A stretch of DNA of 64,000 nt from CBDCYS01 sp965226185 (GCA_965226185.1 CBDDCT010000005.1:558001-622000); one strand, 5' to 3'. Shown: positions 7,328 to 17,363, numbered from the stretch's first letter. The notes: generated from the letters alone by a model not told the origin. Program-made: numbers and translations.

Positions 7328-9003
7328 TACTCGCCCTCCGGTAGCGCGAAGACGAACAACGTCGAGCCGCTCGGGAAGTCTTCTGTCTCGGGCCAGAGCT
7401 GCGGCATCAATCCGGCTAGCGCGGAGCCCCAGCCGCTTGGCGTCGCGATATATTGCCTGCCGTTCACCGAGTAGGAAATCGGCGAGCCGCGGTGACCCGA
7501 CCCGGTTCGAAACGACCACAGCTCCTTGCCGTTCGCGGTGTCGAGTGCAAAAAACTTTCCGGTCGCGTCTCCAGTGAAAAGCAGATCGCCCGCGGTGGCG
7601 AGCTGCGAAGCCAGCAGCGGGTACTTGCTCTTGTAAAGCCAGTGCCGCTTGCCTGTGATCGGGTCGTAGGCGCCCAGGTGCCCATGAGCCTCCCCTTGGA
7701 GAGGTTGGGCCAGCTTGAAGGATCCTCCGAAAAACGGCATACCCTCGCGCGGCGCTTCACGATAGGCGGTTACTTCTTGGCACCACTCGATGCCGGTCGA
7801 GTAGAACCAGCCGGTCTTGGGATAGTAGGCGCCGTGGTTCCAACTGCGCCCGCCGCCGATCGAAGGGCACAGCACTTTGGTCTTGTCCAGCTCCGGTTCA
7901 TTGCGCCCGATCAGTTTGCCCTTCTTGTCAATGCCTTTGATCCAGTTGCTGCTTTCGACCAGCGGCCAGGCGTTGATGAACTCGCCGTTCGTGCGGTCCA
8001 AAACCCAGGTATAGCCGCTCTTGTGCGGGGTAACGATCAGCTTCCGCTTGCGGCCCTCGTATTCAAGATCGAGCAGCATGATTTCGTAGCCGGAGTCGAA
8101 ATCCCATACGTCATAAGGAACCTGCTGATAATGCCACTCCAGCTCGCCTGTGTCGGGATCGAGGGCTACCGTGGACTCGGTGTAGAGATTGTCGCCGCGG
8201 CGCGAGTCGCCGTAGAAGTCGGCCGCCGGATTGCCGACGCCCCAATAGAGCAGGTCAAGCTCGGGATCGTAAGAGCCTGTCAGCCAAGTCGAACCGCCGC
8301 CGTATTTCCAACTGTCGCCTTTCCAGGTCTCGTGGCCGGGCTCGCCGGGGCCGGGAATGGTCCAGAAGCGCCAGGCGTGGCGGCCCGTCTTGGCATCGAA
8401 GGCGTTGAGGTAGCCGCGATGCGCCGAGTCCCCGCCGGTGACTCCTACGATGACCTTGTCTTTTACAACAAGCGGCGCGCCGGTGATGTCGCAGCCGCAT
8501 TGGCCGGCGTTCTCGATTTCGACTTTCCAGACTTCCCGGCCCGTCTGGGAGTCGAGCGCGACCAGGTAGTTGTCGAGGGTGCCCATGAAGACCAGCCCGT
8601 GCCCCACGGCCACGCCGCGATTCCAGGTCCCATAGGTGGCCGGAGAAGCTTCGGGTTTGGGATGGAAATAATGCCAGATCTCTTCCCCTGTCGCGGCGTC
8701 GATGGCGAAAACGCGGTTCCAAGCACTGGTGATATACATGACACCGTCGACCACGATCGGCGTGCATTGCAAACCGCCGTCGACGACACCGGTTTCAAAC
8801 GCCCATACCGGGACGAGCTTCCCGATGTTGTCATGGTTGATTTGATCGAGAGCGCTGTAGCGCCGGGCAGAGTAGTCGCCTCCGTAGGTAAGCCAGTTGT
8901 GCGGTTCTTTGGCGGCGTTGTTGAGGCGTTGCGAATCTACCTCGCTGGCGAAGCCTCCAATGACGGACAAGATGACCGCCACGAGACTGATTGAAATACG
9001 CAT
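7327..9003 (-). CDS. PQQ-dependent alcohol dehydrogenase (quinoprotein)
   Basis: 558 residues from ATG 9001-9003, which begins a signal peptide (MRISISLVAVILSVIGGFAS); the upstream frame adds 12 unlikely residues. Eight-bladed propeller of the methanol/ethanol dehydrogenase family with repeated tryptophan-docking motifs such as GVMYITSAWNRVFAIDAATG. The catalytic region reads PYDVWDFDSGYE: the Asp of WDFD is the expected base, and the second Asp two residues later matches the extra Asp reported for lanthanide-dependent enzymes (DYD, against DYA in calcium enzymes). A CGC in place of the classic adjacent-Cys disulfide is at about residue 150. It oxidises a primary alcohol in the periplasm and passes electrons to the coupled cytochrome c downstream. 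Confidence 0.9.
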   Translation of the reverse strand: MRISISLVAVILSVIGGFASEVDSQRLNNAAKEPHNWLTYGGDYSARRYSALDQINHDNIGKLVPVWAFETGVVDGGLQCTPIVVDGVMYITSAWNRVFAIDAATGEEIWHYFHPKPEASPATYGTWNRGVAVGHGLVFMGTLDNYLVALDSQTGREVWKVEIENAGQCGCDITGAPLVVKDKVIVGVTGGDSAHRGYLNAFDAKTGRHAWRFWTIPGPGEPGHETWKGDSWKYGGGSTWLTGSYDPELDLLYWGVGNPAADFYGDSRRGDNLYTESTVALDPDTGELEWHYQQVPYDVWDFDSGYEIMLLDLEYEGRKRKLIVTPHKSGYTWVLDRTNGEFINAWPLVESSNWIKGIDKKGKLIGRNEPELDKTKVLCPSIGGGRSWNHGAYYPKTGWFYSTGIEWCQEVTAYREAPREGMPFFGGSFKLAQPLQGEAHGHLGAYDPITGKRHWLYKSKYPLLASQLATAGDLLFTGDATGKFFALDTANGKELWSFRTGSGHRGSPISYSVNGRQYIATPSGWGSALAGLMPQLWPETEDFPSGSTLFVFALPEGE

Positions 9004-9232
9004 GGATTGCAACAAAGTTCTCCTCACCCCTCTCCTCACTCAACGTAAGGCGGTTACGTCTTGCTTCTGCTCGCCCGGCCCGCGTGGGAACGCCGGAACC
9101 GCCGGGCCCGTGCTGAACTCACTATTGTAAGCCAGCGAGCAGCAACTTCTCTGTAGCCTCAACTCGATGACCTCAACTTGATCAAGGCCTTCTCCGCGCG
9201 TTGGACTATAATGCGCATCTGCGGCCACGCCT

Positions 9233-10033
9233 GTGTATCCTCCTCATCTCCAAAAGCGTTACGAGCAGGAAGAGCGGCTGCGTGAAGAATTTAACCGCTG
9301 GGCTCTGGCCGGCCGTGGCCCGGAGATGGAAAACCAGCACCGCCGCATCACCGAGAAAACGATCGAGCGAATGGAGCTTGGCCCGGATGAGCGAATCCTC
9401 GAACTGGGGTGTGGCGACGGCTGGGCGTCGCGGCTGCTTTCCCCGCTCTGTCCCCAGGGCGCCATTCTCGGCGTGGACGTCTCGGACGAGATGATTCGCT
9501 TGGCCCGCGAAAAATCCGTCCACCACGAAAACGTGTTGTTCGTTCCTGGTTCAGCGGAAGAGATTCCCTGGGCGGAAGCCTACTTCACGCGAGTGATCAG
9601 CGTCGAGTCGGCCTATTACTGGCCGTCGCTCGAGGGAGCTGCCCGCGAGATCTTTCGAGTGACCGCGTTCGGCGGCCGCATTTACCTGCTGATGAACATT
9701 TACGAGGAAAACCCGCAAAGTCGCCACTGGGGCGGTCTGCTGAATGTTCCCGTGCATTTAAAGTCCGCCGCCGAGTGGGCTGAGCTGTTTCGCGCCTGTG
9801 GATTCGAGAACGTAGATACGTGCCAGATTCCCGACGATACGCCAATTCCGGACGATTTCGAGTCCGATGTGCATTGGAGGTCGCGCCAACATCGCGAGCA
9901 ATTCCAGCAGGCCGGCGCCTTGCTGCTGACTGCTTCGAAACCCGAACTGCCGCCGCCAGGCCCAATCTCGGTGGACCCCGGCGCCCCCGGGCCAATCGAC
10001 GCCGACCCGGATCCGTTTCGCATCGTTGGGTAA
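9233..10033 (+). CDS. Class I SAM-dependent methyltransferase
   Basis: 266 residues from GTG 9233. Motif I ILELGCGDGWASRLL (about residues 50-64) binds SAM; GVDVSDEM and LFVPGSAEEIPW follow at motif II/III positions, and REIFRVTAFGGRIYLLMN is the post-motif strand, as in UbiE/Methyltransf_11 proteins. Substrate unknown. The last 35 residues are Pro/Gly/Asp-rich (PPPGPISVDPGAPGP), probably a disordered tail. Transcribed alone; a TATAAT at 9207-9212 is a possible -10 box without a clear -35. Confidence 0.8.
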   Translation: MYPPHLQKRYEQEERLREEFNRWALAGRGPEMENQHRRITEKTIERMELGPDERILELGCGDGWASRLLSPLCPQGAILGVDVSDEMIRLAREKSVHHENVLFVPGSAEEIPWAEAYFTRVISVESAYYWPSLEGAAREIFRVTAFGGRIYLLMNIYEENPQSRHWGGLLNVPVHLKSAAEWAELFRACGFENVDTCQIPDDTPIPDDFESDVHWRSRQHREQFQQAGALLLTASKPELPPPGPISVDPGAPGPIDADPDPFRIVG

Positions 10034-10096
10034 GACCTGGTTGGCGCTTGTCGAATAGGGTCCCTAACCTGGGCGAGCAAAGGCGAATGCCTTTCC

Positions 10097-10120
10097 CTAG
10101 GGCGTGTTAACACGCCCTAG
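10097..10120. terminator. Perfect inverted repeat between convergent genes
   Basis: CTAGGGCGTG-TTAA-CACGCCCTAG, a 10-bp perfect stem. It lies between the methyltransferase and the sulfatase and includes the sulfatase stop codon, so it may terminate both directions; no T-run is present. Confidence 0.5.
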
Positions 10121-11958
10121 TCAAAATCCCAGGCGGCGATTCGCCGGCCGCTGCCGTCCCTGAGGCGAACCCAATCGATTTCGATGGAGCCGCTGGCGCT
10201 CGCGGGCTGAATGCGGAGACCATTCAGGACCCTCTTCAGGTCGAGTGACACGGTGTAAGTCTGCCAGGTGTTGTCATGCCGCAGGTTCAGCGGCGCCGAC
10301 TGCTTGTCGTTGAACGTTTCGCGGTTGACGGACCAGACCACGCGGGCCTGGCCCCGACTGGCGGACCTGATGCGCAGTTCCACCTCCAGTGGCTCAAGCA
10401 GCCTCGGGATGTAGCTGGTTGTGATGTGTGGTTCGGCACCCCTGGATTCCAGAACAAGGACGCCGTCTTTCTTCGAAAGCTTTGCCTGCTCGCTCGGCCA
10501 CCAGTTGTCCACGCCGTGCCGATAGCCGGGATTCGGCAGGGGGATGAGGGGATCGGTCTCCGCGAGGTGCCGATCGATGAGCGCGTCCAATTCGTCCACC
10601 AGCTCGGGGCGGCTGCCCGCGAGGTTGTTCGTTTCGCCGATGTCGTCGGCAAGGTTATAAAGCTCGAAACGGTCGGTTTGATCCTCGCGGTCGCAGTAGA
10701 AACGGATGAGTTTCCAGTCCCCCTTGCGGACCCAGGTGCCGGGCAGGTTGCCGGTGGCCGGCGTGTAGTGGGGGAAGTGGCAGAAGATGGCGTCGCGTGG
10801 CAGCGCGCGGCCTCTCAGCGCCGGAACAAAGCTCACCCCGTCCACCACCTGGTCGGGATTGGGCCGCGCGCCCGTCATCTCGCGGAGCGTGGGGAAAAAA
10901 TCCACCGTGGCCACTACCGCGTCCGAACGGCGGGCCGGCTTCACCACGCCGGGCCAGACGACGATCAACGGCACTCGACTGCCTCCTTCATAAAGATTGC
11001 CCTTGCCGCTGCGCAGCGGCGAATTGTTCGTTGGGGTGGTGCCGTCGACGGTATCGTACATATTGCCGCCGTTGTCGGAGTAGAAGATGATGACCGTGTC
11101 CCCGGCGATACCTAGGTCGTCCAGTGCGTCGATGACCTTGCCGACGTTCTGGTCCAACACGTCGATCATGGCGCCCATGGTGGGCGAGCGCTGCGGATTG
11201 TCCGGCCGGACTTTCCGCAGGTACTTTTCGATCAGCTCTTCCTTGCCCTGGTACGGGGCGTGGACCGAGTAGAACCACAGGTTGCAGAAGAAGGGTTGCT
11301 TCCGCTGGGCGGCATCCCGGATGAACTTCACCGCTGCGTCGCCTATTACGTCGGTGATGTGCTTCCCGTCCGGGTGCTCCGGGATCGTCTCGATGTCCCA
11401 CGGAGCGAAATATCGGCCCGGCGTCGGCGGAGCCGGATGATGGCGGCCTCCCACGACGACTTCGAAACCCTGGTTCTCCGGAATGTAAGGTGCACGGCCG
11501 AGATGCCACTTGCCGAAAAAACCGGTCCTGTAACCGGCTTCCTTCAGCGCCTCGGCAATCGTGAAATACTCGTTCGGCAGGCGTGTGCGGGTGGTGGCCT
11601 GGAGAGCGCGGTGCTCCGGCTGACCTTTCTCAGCCAGTTGCGGATCCAGCACCACTTTTTCCAGATGGCCGGCCGGCGTGGTGAAGCGCAACCGTCCCGG
11701 GTATTGGCCGGTCAGGACGCTGGCGCGGGTCGGCGAGCAGAGAGGGTGCGCGTAAGCGTTGATGAAGGTAATGCCGCGCTCGGCCAGCCGGTCGATGTTC
11801 GGCGTCTCGTAAAACGTGCTGCCGTACACCGTCGTGTCCATCCAGCCCAGATCGTCCGCCATCATGAACACGATGTTGGGCTTGCTCGGGGCGCATGCGA
11901 AACTCAGCAGCGCGACCACAAGCACTGGGCCGAACCAAAGTGGTTTGTAGCGGTCCAT
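10117..11958 (-). CDS. Sulfatase (arylsulfatase A type), lipoprotein
   Basis: 613 residues. N-terminal MDRYKPLWFGPVLVVALLSF then AC is a lipoprotein signal, so it is probably anchored in the envelope. The alkaline-phosphatase-superfamily core starts at PNIVFMMADDLGWMD (metal-binding Asp pair). PLCSPTRASVLTGQYPGR carries the full C-x-P-x-R sulfatase signature whose Cys is converted to formylglycine. IIFYSDNGGNMYD provides the second metal site. The last 120 residues, after GVDNWWPSEQAKLSKKDG, form a beta-rich extra domain that may bind carbohydrate. It hydrolyses sulfate esters, probably of polysaccharides; specificity unknown. Confidence 0.9.
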   Translation of the reverse strand: MDRYKPLWFGPVLVVALLSFACAPSKPNIVFMMADDLGWMDTTVYGSTFYETPNIDRLAERGITFINAYAHPLCSPTRASVLTGQYPGRLRFTTPAGHLEKVVLDPQLAEKGQPEHRALQATTRTRLPNEYFTIAEALKEAGYRTGFFGKWHLGRAPYIPENQGFEVVVGGRHHPAPPTPGRYFAPWDIETIPEHPDGKHITDVIGDAAVKFIRDAAQRKQPFFCNLWFYSVHAPYQGKEELIEKYLRKVRPDNPQRSPTMGAMIDVLDQNVGKVIDALDDLGIAGDTVIIFYSDNGGNMYDTVDGTTPTNNSPLRSGKGNLYEGGSRVPLIVVWPGVVKPARRSDAVVATVDFFPTLREMTGARPNPDQVVDGVSFVPALRGRALPRDAIFCHFPHYTPATGNLPGTWVRKGDWKLIRFYCDREDQTDRFELYNLADDIGETNNLAGSRPELVDELDALIDRHLAETDPLIPLPNPGYRHGVDNWWPSEQAKLSKKDGVLVLESRGAEPHITTSYIPRLLEPLEVELRIRSASRGQARVVWSVNRETFNDKQSAPLNLRHDNTWQTYTVSLDLKRVLNGLRIQPASASGSIEIDWVRLRDGSGRRIAAWDFD

Positions 11959-12010
11959 CGGTCCTCCTTCGCCAGAGAGTATATCCTACTACACCGCCGG
12001 CTGTACTACG

Positions 12011-12350
12011 ATGGATCGCGTGATGTGCTATACCTCTGGCTCGCAGTTCCGCTTCTTGCGTCTGGCCTGGGCCGGGTCCATTCAGCCTCATCACCCGCGC
12101 TGCGAATATCGCGTCGACCCGCTCGGCATCGACGAGCTGAAGCCGCGGTTGAGCTGGGAGCTCCGGGCAGCCGACTCCAGTGCCCGAGACTTGCGGCAAA
12201 CCGCCTGCAGAATCCTCGCCGCCCGCGGCAGAGAGGGGCTGGAAGCCGGGTGATCTGGGCGGCTGGCTCTATGAACCGGCTGCTACAGCCGCCTCGGTCA
12301 GCGAATCGTTTCCCGGCCGGCGAGCCAGCTTATCATTTCGCTTCATCGGA
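12011..12350 (+). pseudogene. Alpha-L-rhamnosidase (GH78) N-terminal remnant
   Basis: The frame encodes HHPRCEYRVDPLGIDELKPR and LSWELRAADSSARDLRQTAC, matching the very start of the bacterial alpha-L-rhamnosidase N-terminal domain. It stops at 12251-12253; the next frame continues the match (GDLGGWLYEPAATAASVSES), so there is a frameshift near 12245 as well as loss of everything downstream. The enzyme removes rhamnose from plant or bacterial glycans; here only a fossil remains, next to a sulfatase. Confidence 0.65.
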
Positions 12351-12409
12351 TAGAGCAGTAGTCGCCGCTCCCCTCCGCGACGACCGGCTCCCTATCGCTA
12401 CGCCAAACA

Positions 12410-13949
12410 TCAGAACTGCAATCTTAACGCCAGCTGAACCTGACGCGGGCCATTCGCCTGGCTGGTCACCCTGCCGAAGTTCGGGTTGCCGACTGTTGTG
12501 TTGGGATTGCCAAACACAGGATGGTTGAATACATTGAACGCCTCTGCTCGGAACTGCACTCGATACCCCTCGCCAAAGCGGAAGTTCTTGAATATGGAAA
12601 AGTCCAAGGCCTCCACAAAGTCGGCGCGCAGACTAGGATGGACCCTTCCTACGTTGCCGAAGGTGAACTGGTCCGGCCGGACAAACTGATCCGTGTCAAA
12701 CCAGCGAGCTAGAGTCCTCTGTTCGAGTTCAGCACTCTGGCCGGTCGAGTCCGGGCGCTGTAATCCTCCGAACGAACGGCTGGTGTTCTGATTAACAGCA
12801 AACCGAAGCGGGAGGCCGCTGTTCAAGACCCCAATCCCGTTGATTTGCCACTGTCCCAAGATGGCGTCCGTGACCTTGCTCCAGCCGCTCCCGAAGCTCT
12901 TGTCACGGCCGAAGGGCAACTCATAGGTGAAGTTGGTTACGAGCCGGTGTGTCTGATTATAGACAGACACGGAACGATCGCAGTGGCGGCAATAGGCGTT
13001 GCGCTCTCGCGAGCCGGACCACACGTCGTCGCCTCCGTCCGAGATGGTCTTCGCGAACGTGTAAGCCACCGAGAAGCTCGTGCCCGCGGCGAAACGTTGC
13101 TCCAGGCGCGTTTGGAAGGAGTGATAGTTCGAATTGCCCCAGCCTTGTTTCGGCAGCCGGGCTCCGGGGTATTGCGGAAACGGCGTCAGCAACTGACCTC
13201 GTTGCACCCTCGGCTGCGCCATGACTCCCGTGGGAATGATGCCGAAGAAGGGGTTATCCACCAGCTCCAGAAGATTGTTGTCCGCCGAAATCACGTTCGG
13301 ATGGAGTTGATCCATCTGCCAGTCGAGCGGCAGGTGCGTACCCTTACTTCCCGCGTAGGAAACCTCCCAAAGCAGGTTGCTGCCCAGGGACCTCTGGATG
13401 GTGAAGTTCCACTGCTGGTTGTACGGGACAGGCATGCTATCTGGGAACGGAGCCTGTGAGACCGCTTGCCCGAGGGCGGCCGCCACGCCGTTCGTCGAGC
13501 CCTCGGCGAAGTTGATCCCTTCGGGGAAGGGGTCGCTCTGGTCGTTAAACGGCGTGATCCCGTCCAGCGTCGAGAGCCACTGCGTGCTGGCGTTGTATAC
13601 GGTTCCCGACCCCAAGCGCCCGGCCGCCCTGTAAATCGCGGCGTCATCGAAAATCCCGTAACTGCCCCTCAGCAAGGTTTTTTCAGCCAGTTGGTAAGCA
13701 AAGCCGAAGCGCGGATTCAAGTTCTTCCATTGGGTGGGGTGGAGCTTCGTTCCGTCAATTCCTTTGCCGGGGAACAGATAGCCGCCCAGCACCTCGAATC
13801 CCACGTCATCGCTGACTGGGTTCCTCACTACCGGGTCGAACACGGTGATGCGATCGTACCGCTCCGTTTTGCCGGTCTCGACATCCCACCGCAGTCCCAA
13901 GTTCAGTGTCAGCTTACGGTTCACTTTGTAGTCGTCCTGAACGTATAAA
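12410..13949 (-). pseudogene. TonB-dependent receptor (Oar-like), 3' half, split by IS elements
   Basis: About 510 residues of the C-terminal outer-membrane beta-barrel (LYVQDDYKVNRKLTLNLGLR at the beginning, QVQLALRLQF at the end, the usual terminal aromatic strand). The other half is at 17364-19290. The junction is exact: the reading frame ...YFAL on one side continues as ...LYVQDDYKV on this side once 13950-17363 and one ATAAA repeat are removed. A GTG at 13922-13924 opens a frame but is not a real gene start. Confidence 0.9.
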
Positions 13950-14056
13950 CCCGGATTTCCACTTTAGTTTCGGTTCTGCTAACCATCGGGTGGCCTCGGA
14001 CGCCTTTATTGATGCGGGTTGGAAAGCACTCAAGGCGCTGAGGAGATCAACACCCA

Positions 14057-15388
14057 ATGGGTGAAAAAGAAAACAAGCCGTTCCAGCTAAGCTTCAACGG
14101 CTTATTGAAAGTCGATTTCCAAGGATCGCGTGTCACTTCCGATGGCGGGCTCATTCTCGTCCGCGAGCTGGACGAACGACTCGGGCTCGGGAAGCTGATC
14201 GAGGAACATCTCAGTGACCCACGGCAAGGCTTGAACAAGAAGTTCCCGCTGGCCGATCTGCTGCGGCAGTCAGTCTACTCTCGGCTGGCAGGCTACGAGG
14301 ACCTCAACGACGCCGTCCGAGTGTCGGCTGACCCGACGTTTCGCTTGATCGGCTCGAAGAGGAACTGGGATCGCGGCGGGGCACTGACCTCGCGACTGCA
14401 GAGCTTCGAGACGGAGATGCTGGCGAGCGAGGAGAACTTGCTGGGGCTGATGGCTGTGAACCGCGAGCTGGTGGCGCAAGCCGAGACGCAAGACGACTCC
14501 GAGCGCGTCGTTCTCGACATGGACTCGACCGAAAGCCTTGTCCACGGCCAGCAAGAGGGCAGTGCTTACAACGGCCATTTCGAGTCGGTCTGCTACCACC
14601 CGCTGTTGTTGTTCAACCAGCATGGGGATTGCCTGGCGGCGAAGCTGCGTCCAGGCAACGTGCACAGCGCTGAGGACTGGAAGGAGTTGCTGCTGCCCGA
14701 GATCAAGCGCCAACAGGCCGCGGGCAAACAGGTCACCTTCCGGGGCGATGCGGCCTTTGCTAAGCCGGAGATTTATGAGTTTTCGGAGGAACGCGGAGTG
14801 CAGTACGCCATTCGCATTCCGGCCAACAAGAGCTTGGAATTGGCGATCGAAGACATCCTGTTTCGGCCGCCGGGCAGGCCCTCCCGGAAGCCCTTGGTGC
14901 GCTACAAGAGCTTCCGCTATCAGGCGGAGAGTTGGTCCAAGCCGCGACGCATCGTGGCCAAGGTCGAGCATCATCTCGGTGAGCTGTTCCCGCGCGTCGG
15001 TTTTATCGTGACGAACATGACGTTGCCGAGTCGGTCTGTTGTGCGCTTCTACAACAAGCGCGGCACGGCCGAGCAATGGATTAAAGAAGGCAAGCAGGCC
15101 ACGCACTGGACACGGCTTTCGTGCCATCGCTTTCGGGCCAACGAAGTGCGACTGCAACTCAGCGTGCTGGCCTACAACCTGGGCAACTTGTGGCGGCGGC
15201 TGGGACTGCCGCACAGGATCAAGAGCTGGTCGCTGACGAGCTTGCAACACAGATTGATGAAGACCGGCGGTCGGCTGGTCAAGCACGCGCGGTATTACTG
15301 GCTGCTGCTGGCCGAGGGGCATCTGAACCGCAGGCTGTTCGGTGACATGCTGCACAGGATCTGGGCGCTGCCGCTGCCGAGCGGGTAG
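14057..15388 (+). CDS. IS1380-family transposase (outer element)
   Basis: 443 residues, DDE transposase of the IS1380 family. It opens with SRVTSDGGLILVRELDERLG and LAGYEDLNDAVRVSADPTFR, both family hallmarks. Catalytic Asp candidates are in RVVLDMDSTESLVHGQQEG and VTFRGDAAFAKPE, and the Glu in RGTAEQWIKEGKQATHWTRL. It is uninterrupted, of normal length and inside recognisable ends, so it may be active or recently so. Confidence 0.93.
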   Translation: MGEKENKPFQLSFNGLLKVDFQGSRVTSDGGLILVRELDERLGLGKLIEEHLSDPRQGLNKKFPLADLLRQSVYSRLAGYEDLNDAVRVSADPTFRLIGSKRNWDRGGALTSRLQSFETEMLASEENLLGLMAVNRELVAQAETQDDSERVVLDMDSTESLVHGQQEGSAYNGHFESVCYHPLLLFNQHGDCLAAKLRPGNVHSAEDWKELLLPEIKRQQAAGKQVTFRGDAAFAKPEIYEFSEERGVQYAIRIPANKSLELAIEDILFRPPGRPSRKPLVRYKSFRYQAESWSKPRRIVAKVEHHLGELFPRVGFIVTNMTLPSRSVVRFYNKRGTAEQWIKEGKQATHWTRLSCHRFRANEVRLQLSVLAYNLGNLWRRLGLPHRIKSWSLTSLQHRLMKTGGRLVKHARYYWLLLAEGHLNRRLFGDMLHRIWALPLPSG

Positions 15389-15502
15389 AACGGTCGCTCG
15401 CGAGTGCGAAATCTGGATGCTGCGGAGTGAAGCTCGGAGGAGTGCCTGAAAAACCGCCTTCCGACCGACGAATTGTCCCCTTCGGAGAACGAAAGGGTCT
15501 AG

Positions 15503-17249
15503 CCCGGATTTCTCATCGCGGGGTTGGCGGAAGGCCGCCTTTTGTGGCACAAACATAATGATTACAATATGTTTCAGCCAGCAAGAAAGCGACCCCTGCC
15601 ATGACAGAGTGTACCCAAACCAGCTTCACCTTCGCCGACCATGGCCGCCGCCAGGTGGTAGCCCGTTTCGACGGCGGCATGATCACCTCCGACGGCGGCG
15701 CCATGCTGTTGCGCCAGACCGAACAGCGCAGCGGCATCGTGCGGCAGTTCGCCGCCTGCTTCCGTGATCACCGCCAGCCCGCGCAAGTCGAACACAGCGT
15801 GCGCGAGCTGGTCTCGCAGCGCGTCTACGGGCTGGCGCTGGGTTATGAGGACCTCAACGATCACGATCAGCTGCGCTCCGACCCGCTGCTGGCCCTGCTG
15901 AGCGGCAAACAAGACCTCGAAGGCAAGCAGCGCCGCCGAGCCCAAGACCGCGGCAAGGCGGGCGCCGGCAAGAGCACTCTCAACCGCCTGGAGTTGACCC
16001 CGGCCAAGGCCGGCGCGCAAAGCCGTTACAAGAAGATCGTTCTCGACACGGGCGCGGCCGACCGTCTGCTGACCTCGCTCTACATTCAATCGCAGCCGTG
16101 CCAGCCCGAGCGCATCGTGCTCGATCTCGACGCCACCGACGACGCGCTGCACGGCCGCCAAGAGGGGCGCTTTTTTCACGGCTACTACGGACACTATTGC
16201 TACCTGCCGCTCTACATTTTCGCCGGGGACCAGTTGCTGTGCGCGCGCCTGCGGCCGTCCAACATCGACGCCTCGGCGGGGTCGCTCGAAGAGGTCCGGC
16301 GCATCGTCGAACAACTGCGGCGGGTGTGGCCCGAGGTCGAGATCCTGCTGCGGGCCGACAGCGGTTTTTGCCGCGACGAGATCATGAGCTGGTGCGAGAA
16401 CCAGGGCGTGGATTACGTGTTCGGACTGGCGAAAAACGAGCGTTTAGAGCGCCTGATCAAGAGACGGATGAAGCTGGCGCGGCGGCGTTTCGCCAAGAGG
16501 GGCAAGGCGGCCCGGGCGTTCGGGGATTTCCGCTACCGCACGCGAACCAGCTGGGCGCGGGGGCGCAGGGTGGTGGCCAAGGCGGAGTATCTGGCGAAGG
16601 GCGAAAACCCGCGTTTCGTGGTGACGTCGCTGACGCCCAAGCAAGCGGCGGCGCAACACTTATACGAGACGATCTACTGCGCCCGCGGAGAGATGGAGAA
16701 CCGCATCAAGGAGCAGCAGCTGGGGCTGTTCGCCGACCGCACCTCGACCGCGCTATTGCGGTCGAATCAGATCCGCTTATATTTTTCATCGATCGGGTAC
16801 TGTTTGCTGGAGACGCTGCGGCGGCTGGGGTTGGCGGGGACGAAGATGGCGCGGGCGCAATGCACGACGATCCGGCTGCGGTTGTTGAAGATCGGAGCGC
16901 GCATCCGGATCACGGCGCGCAAAGTGTGGATTTCGCTGGCGACGGGATACGCCTGGGCGGGGGTGTTCGCCCAAGCGTATGAGAATCTCGAACGGGGGGA
17001 GCCGCGGCGCTGCTGAAAACGGCAAGGCGAGTTCAAGTAATACTTGAAGCACACAGGGCTCGACAGGGGCGGCAATCGAGGTTTGCCCAAAAACAGACGA
17101 AAAACGCCTCGGCCAGGGTCGCGGACAGCATGCCGGGCCGTTTCTGCCCCACGGCGGCCCCGCCGAGAGGCGATGCCGCCTCAAGACCATGAAATCCCAT
17201 CCCGCGCGCCCCGCCAACCCCGTTTTCGGGAATCGATGAGAAATGCGGG
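15503..17249 (+). mobile_element. IS1380-family element (inner, nested)
   Basis: 1747 bp with near-perfect termini CCCGGATTTCTCATCG / CCCGCATTTCTCATCG (one mismatch in 16) and a 4-bp CTAG target duplication (15499-15502 and 17250-17253). It inserted into the tail of the outer element after its transposase gene. Confidence 0.9.
15601..17016 (+). CDS. IS1380-family transposase (inner element)
   Basis: 471 residues, clearly distinct from the neighbouring 443-residue copy but of the same family: FDGGMITSDGGAMLLRQTEQ, then YGLALGYEDLNDHDQLRSDP. DDE residues are expected in RIVLDLDATDDALHGRQEG, ILLRADSGFCRDE and CARGEMENRIKEQQLGLFAD, all present. The start ATG 15601 lies 98 bp inside the left end. 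Intact. Confidence 0.93.
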   Translation: MTECTQTSFTFADHGRRQVVARFDGGMITSDGGAMLLRQTEQRSGIVRQFAACFRDHRQPAQVEHSVRELVSQRVYGLALGYEDLNDHDQLRSDPLLALLSGKQDLEGKQRRRAQDRGKAGAGKSTLNRLELTPAKAGAQSRYKKIVLDTGAADRLLTSLYIQSQPCQPERIVLDLDATDDALHGRQEGRFFHGYYGHYCYLPLYIFAGDQLLCARLRPSNIDASAGSLEEVRRIVEQLRRVWPEVEILLRADSGFCRDEIMSWCENQGVDYVFGLAKNERLERLIKRRMKLARRRFAKRGKAARAFGDFRYRTRTSWARGRRVVAKAEYLAKGENPRFVVTSLTPKQAAAQHLYETIYCARGEMENRIKEQQLGLFADRTSTALLRSNQIRLYFSSIGYCLLETLRRLGLAGTKMARAQCTTIRLRLLKIGARIRITARKVWISLATGYAWAGVFAQAYENLERGEPRRC

Positions 17250-17363
17250 CTAGCGGAAGCACTTCGGTCCGGCCCGGTGCGTGCCTGCGGTCAAGAAAGG
17301 CTTGCGTTCAAGAGAGAAGGAACGTAGAATCGAGGAGGCCAAGATCCAAAATGGAAATCCTGG

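Larger units (their letters stand above)
13950..17363 (+). mobile_element. IS1380-family element carrying a second nested IS1380-family element
   Basis: Outer element with imperfect termini CCCGGATTTCCACTTTAG (13950 on) and CCAGGATTTCCATTTTGG (inward from 17363), flanked by ATAAA at 13945-13949 and 17364-17368. Its own length is about 1.66 kb once the inner element 15503-17249 is subtracted. It interrupts a TonB receptor gene. Confidence 0.85.

Noticed and set aside
7453..8994. 513-codon frame on the plus strand
   Set aside because: Antisense shadow of the PQQ dehydrogenase, which has clear family motifs; the antisense translation has none.
9207..9212. TATAAT box upstream of the methyltransferase
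   Set aside because: No good -35 box at proper spacing, so not listed as a promoter.
12251..12253. TGA in the rhamnosidase frame as a second selenocysteine codon
   Set aside because: The match continues in a different frame after it, so it is a frameshift remnant, and no SECIS-like hairpin follows.
11260..12528. 422-codon frame on the plus strand
   Set aside because: Antisense to the sulfatase; no family features and it runs through the rhamnosidase remnant in another frame.
14270..15556. 428-codon frame on the minus strand
   Set aside because: Antisense shadow of the IS1380 transposase.
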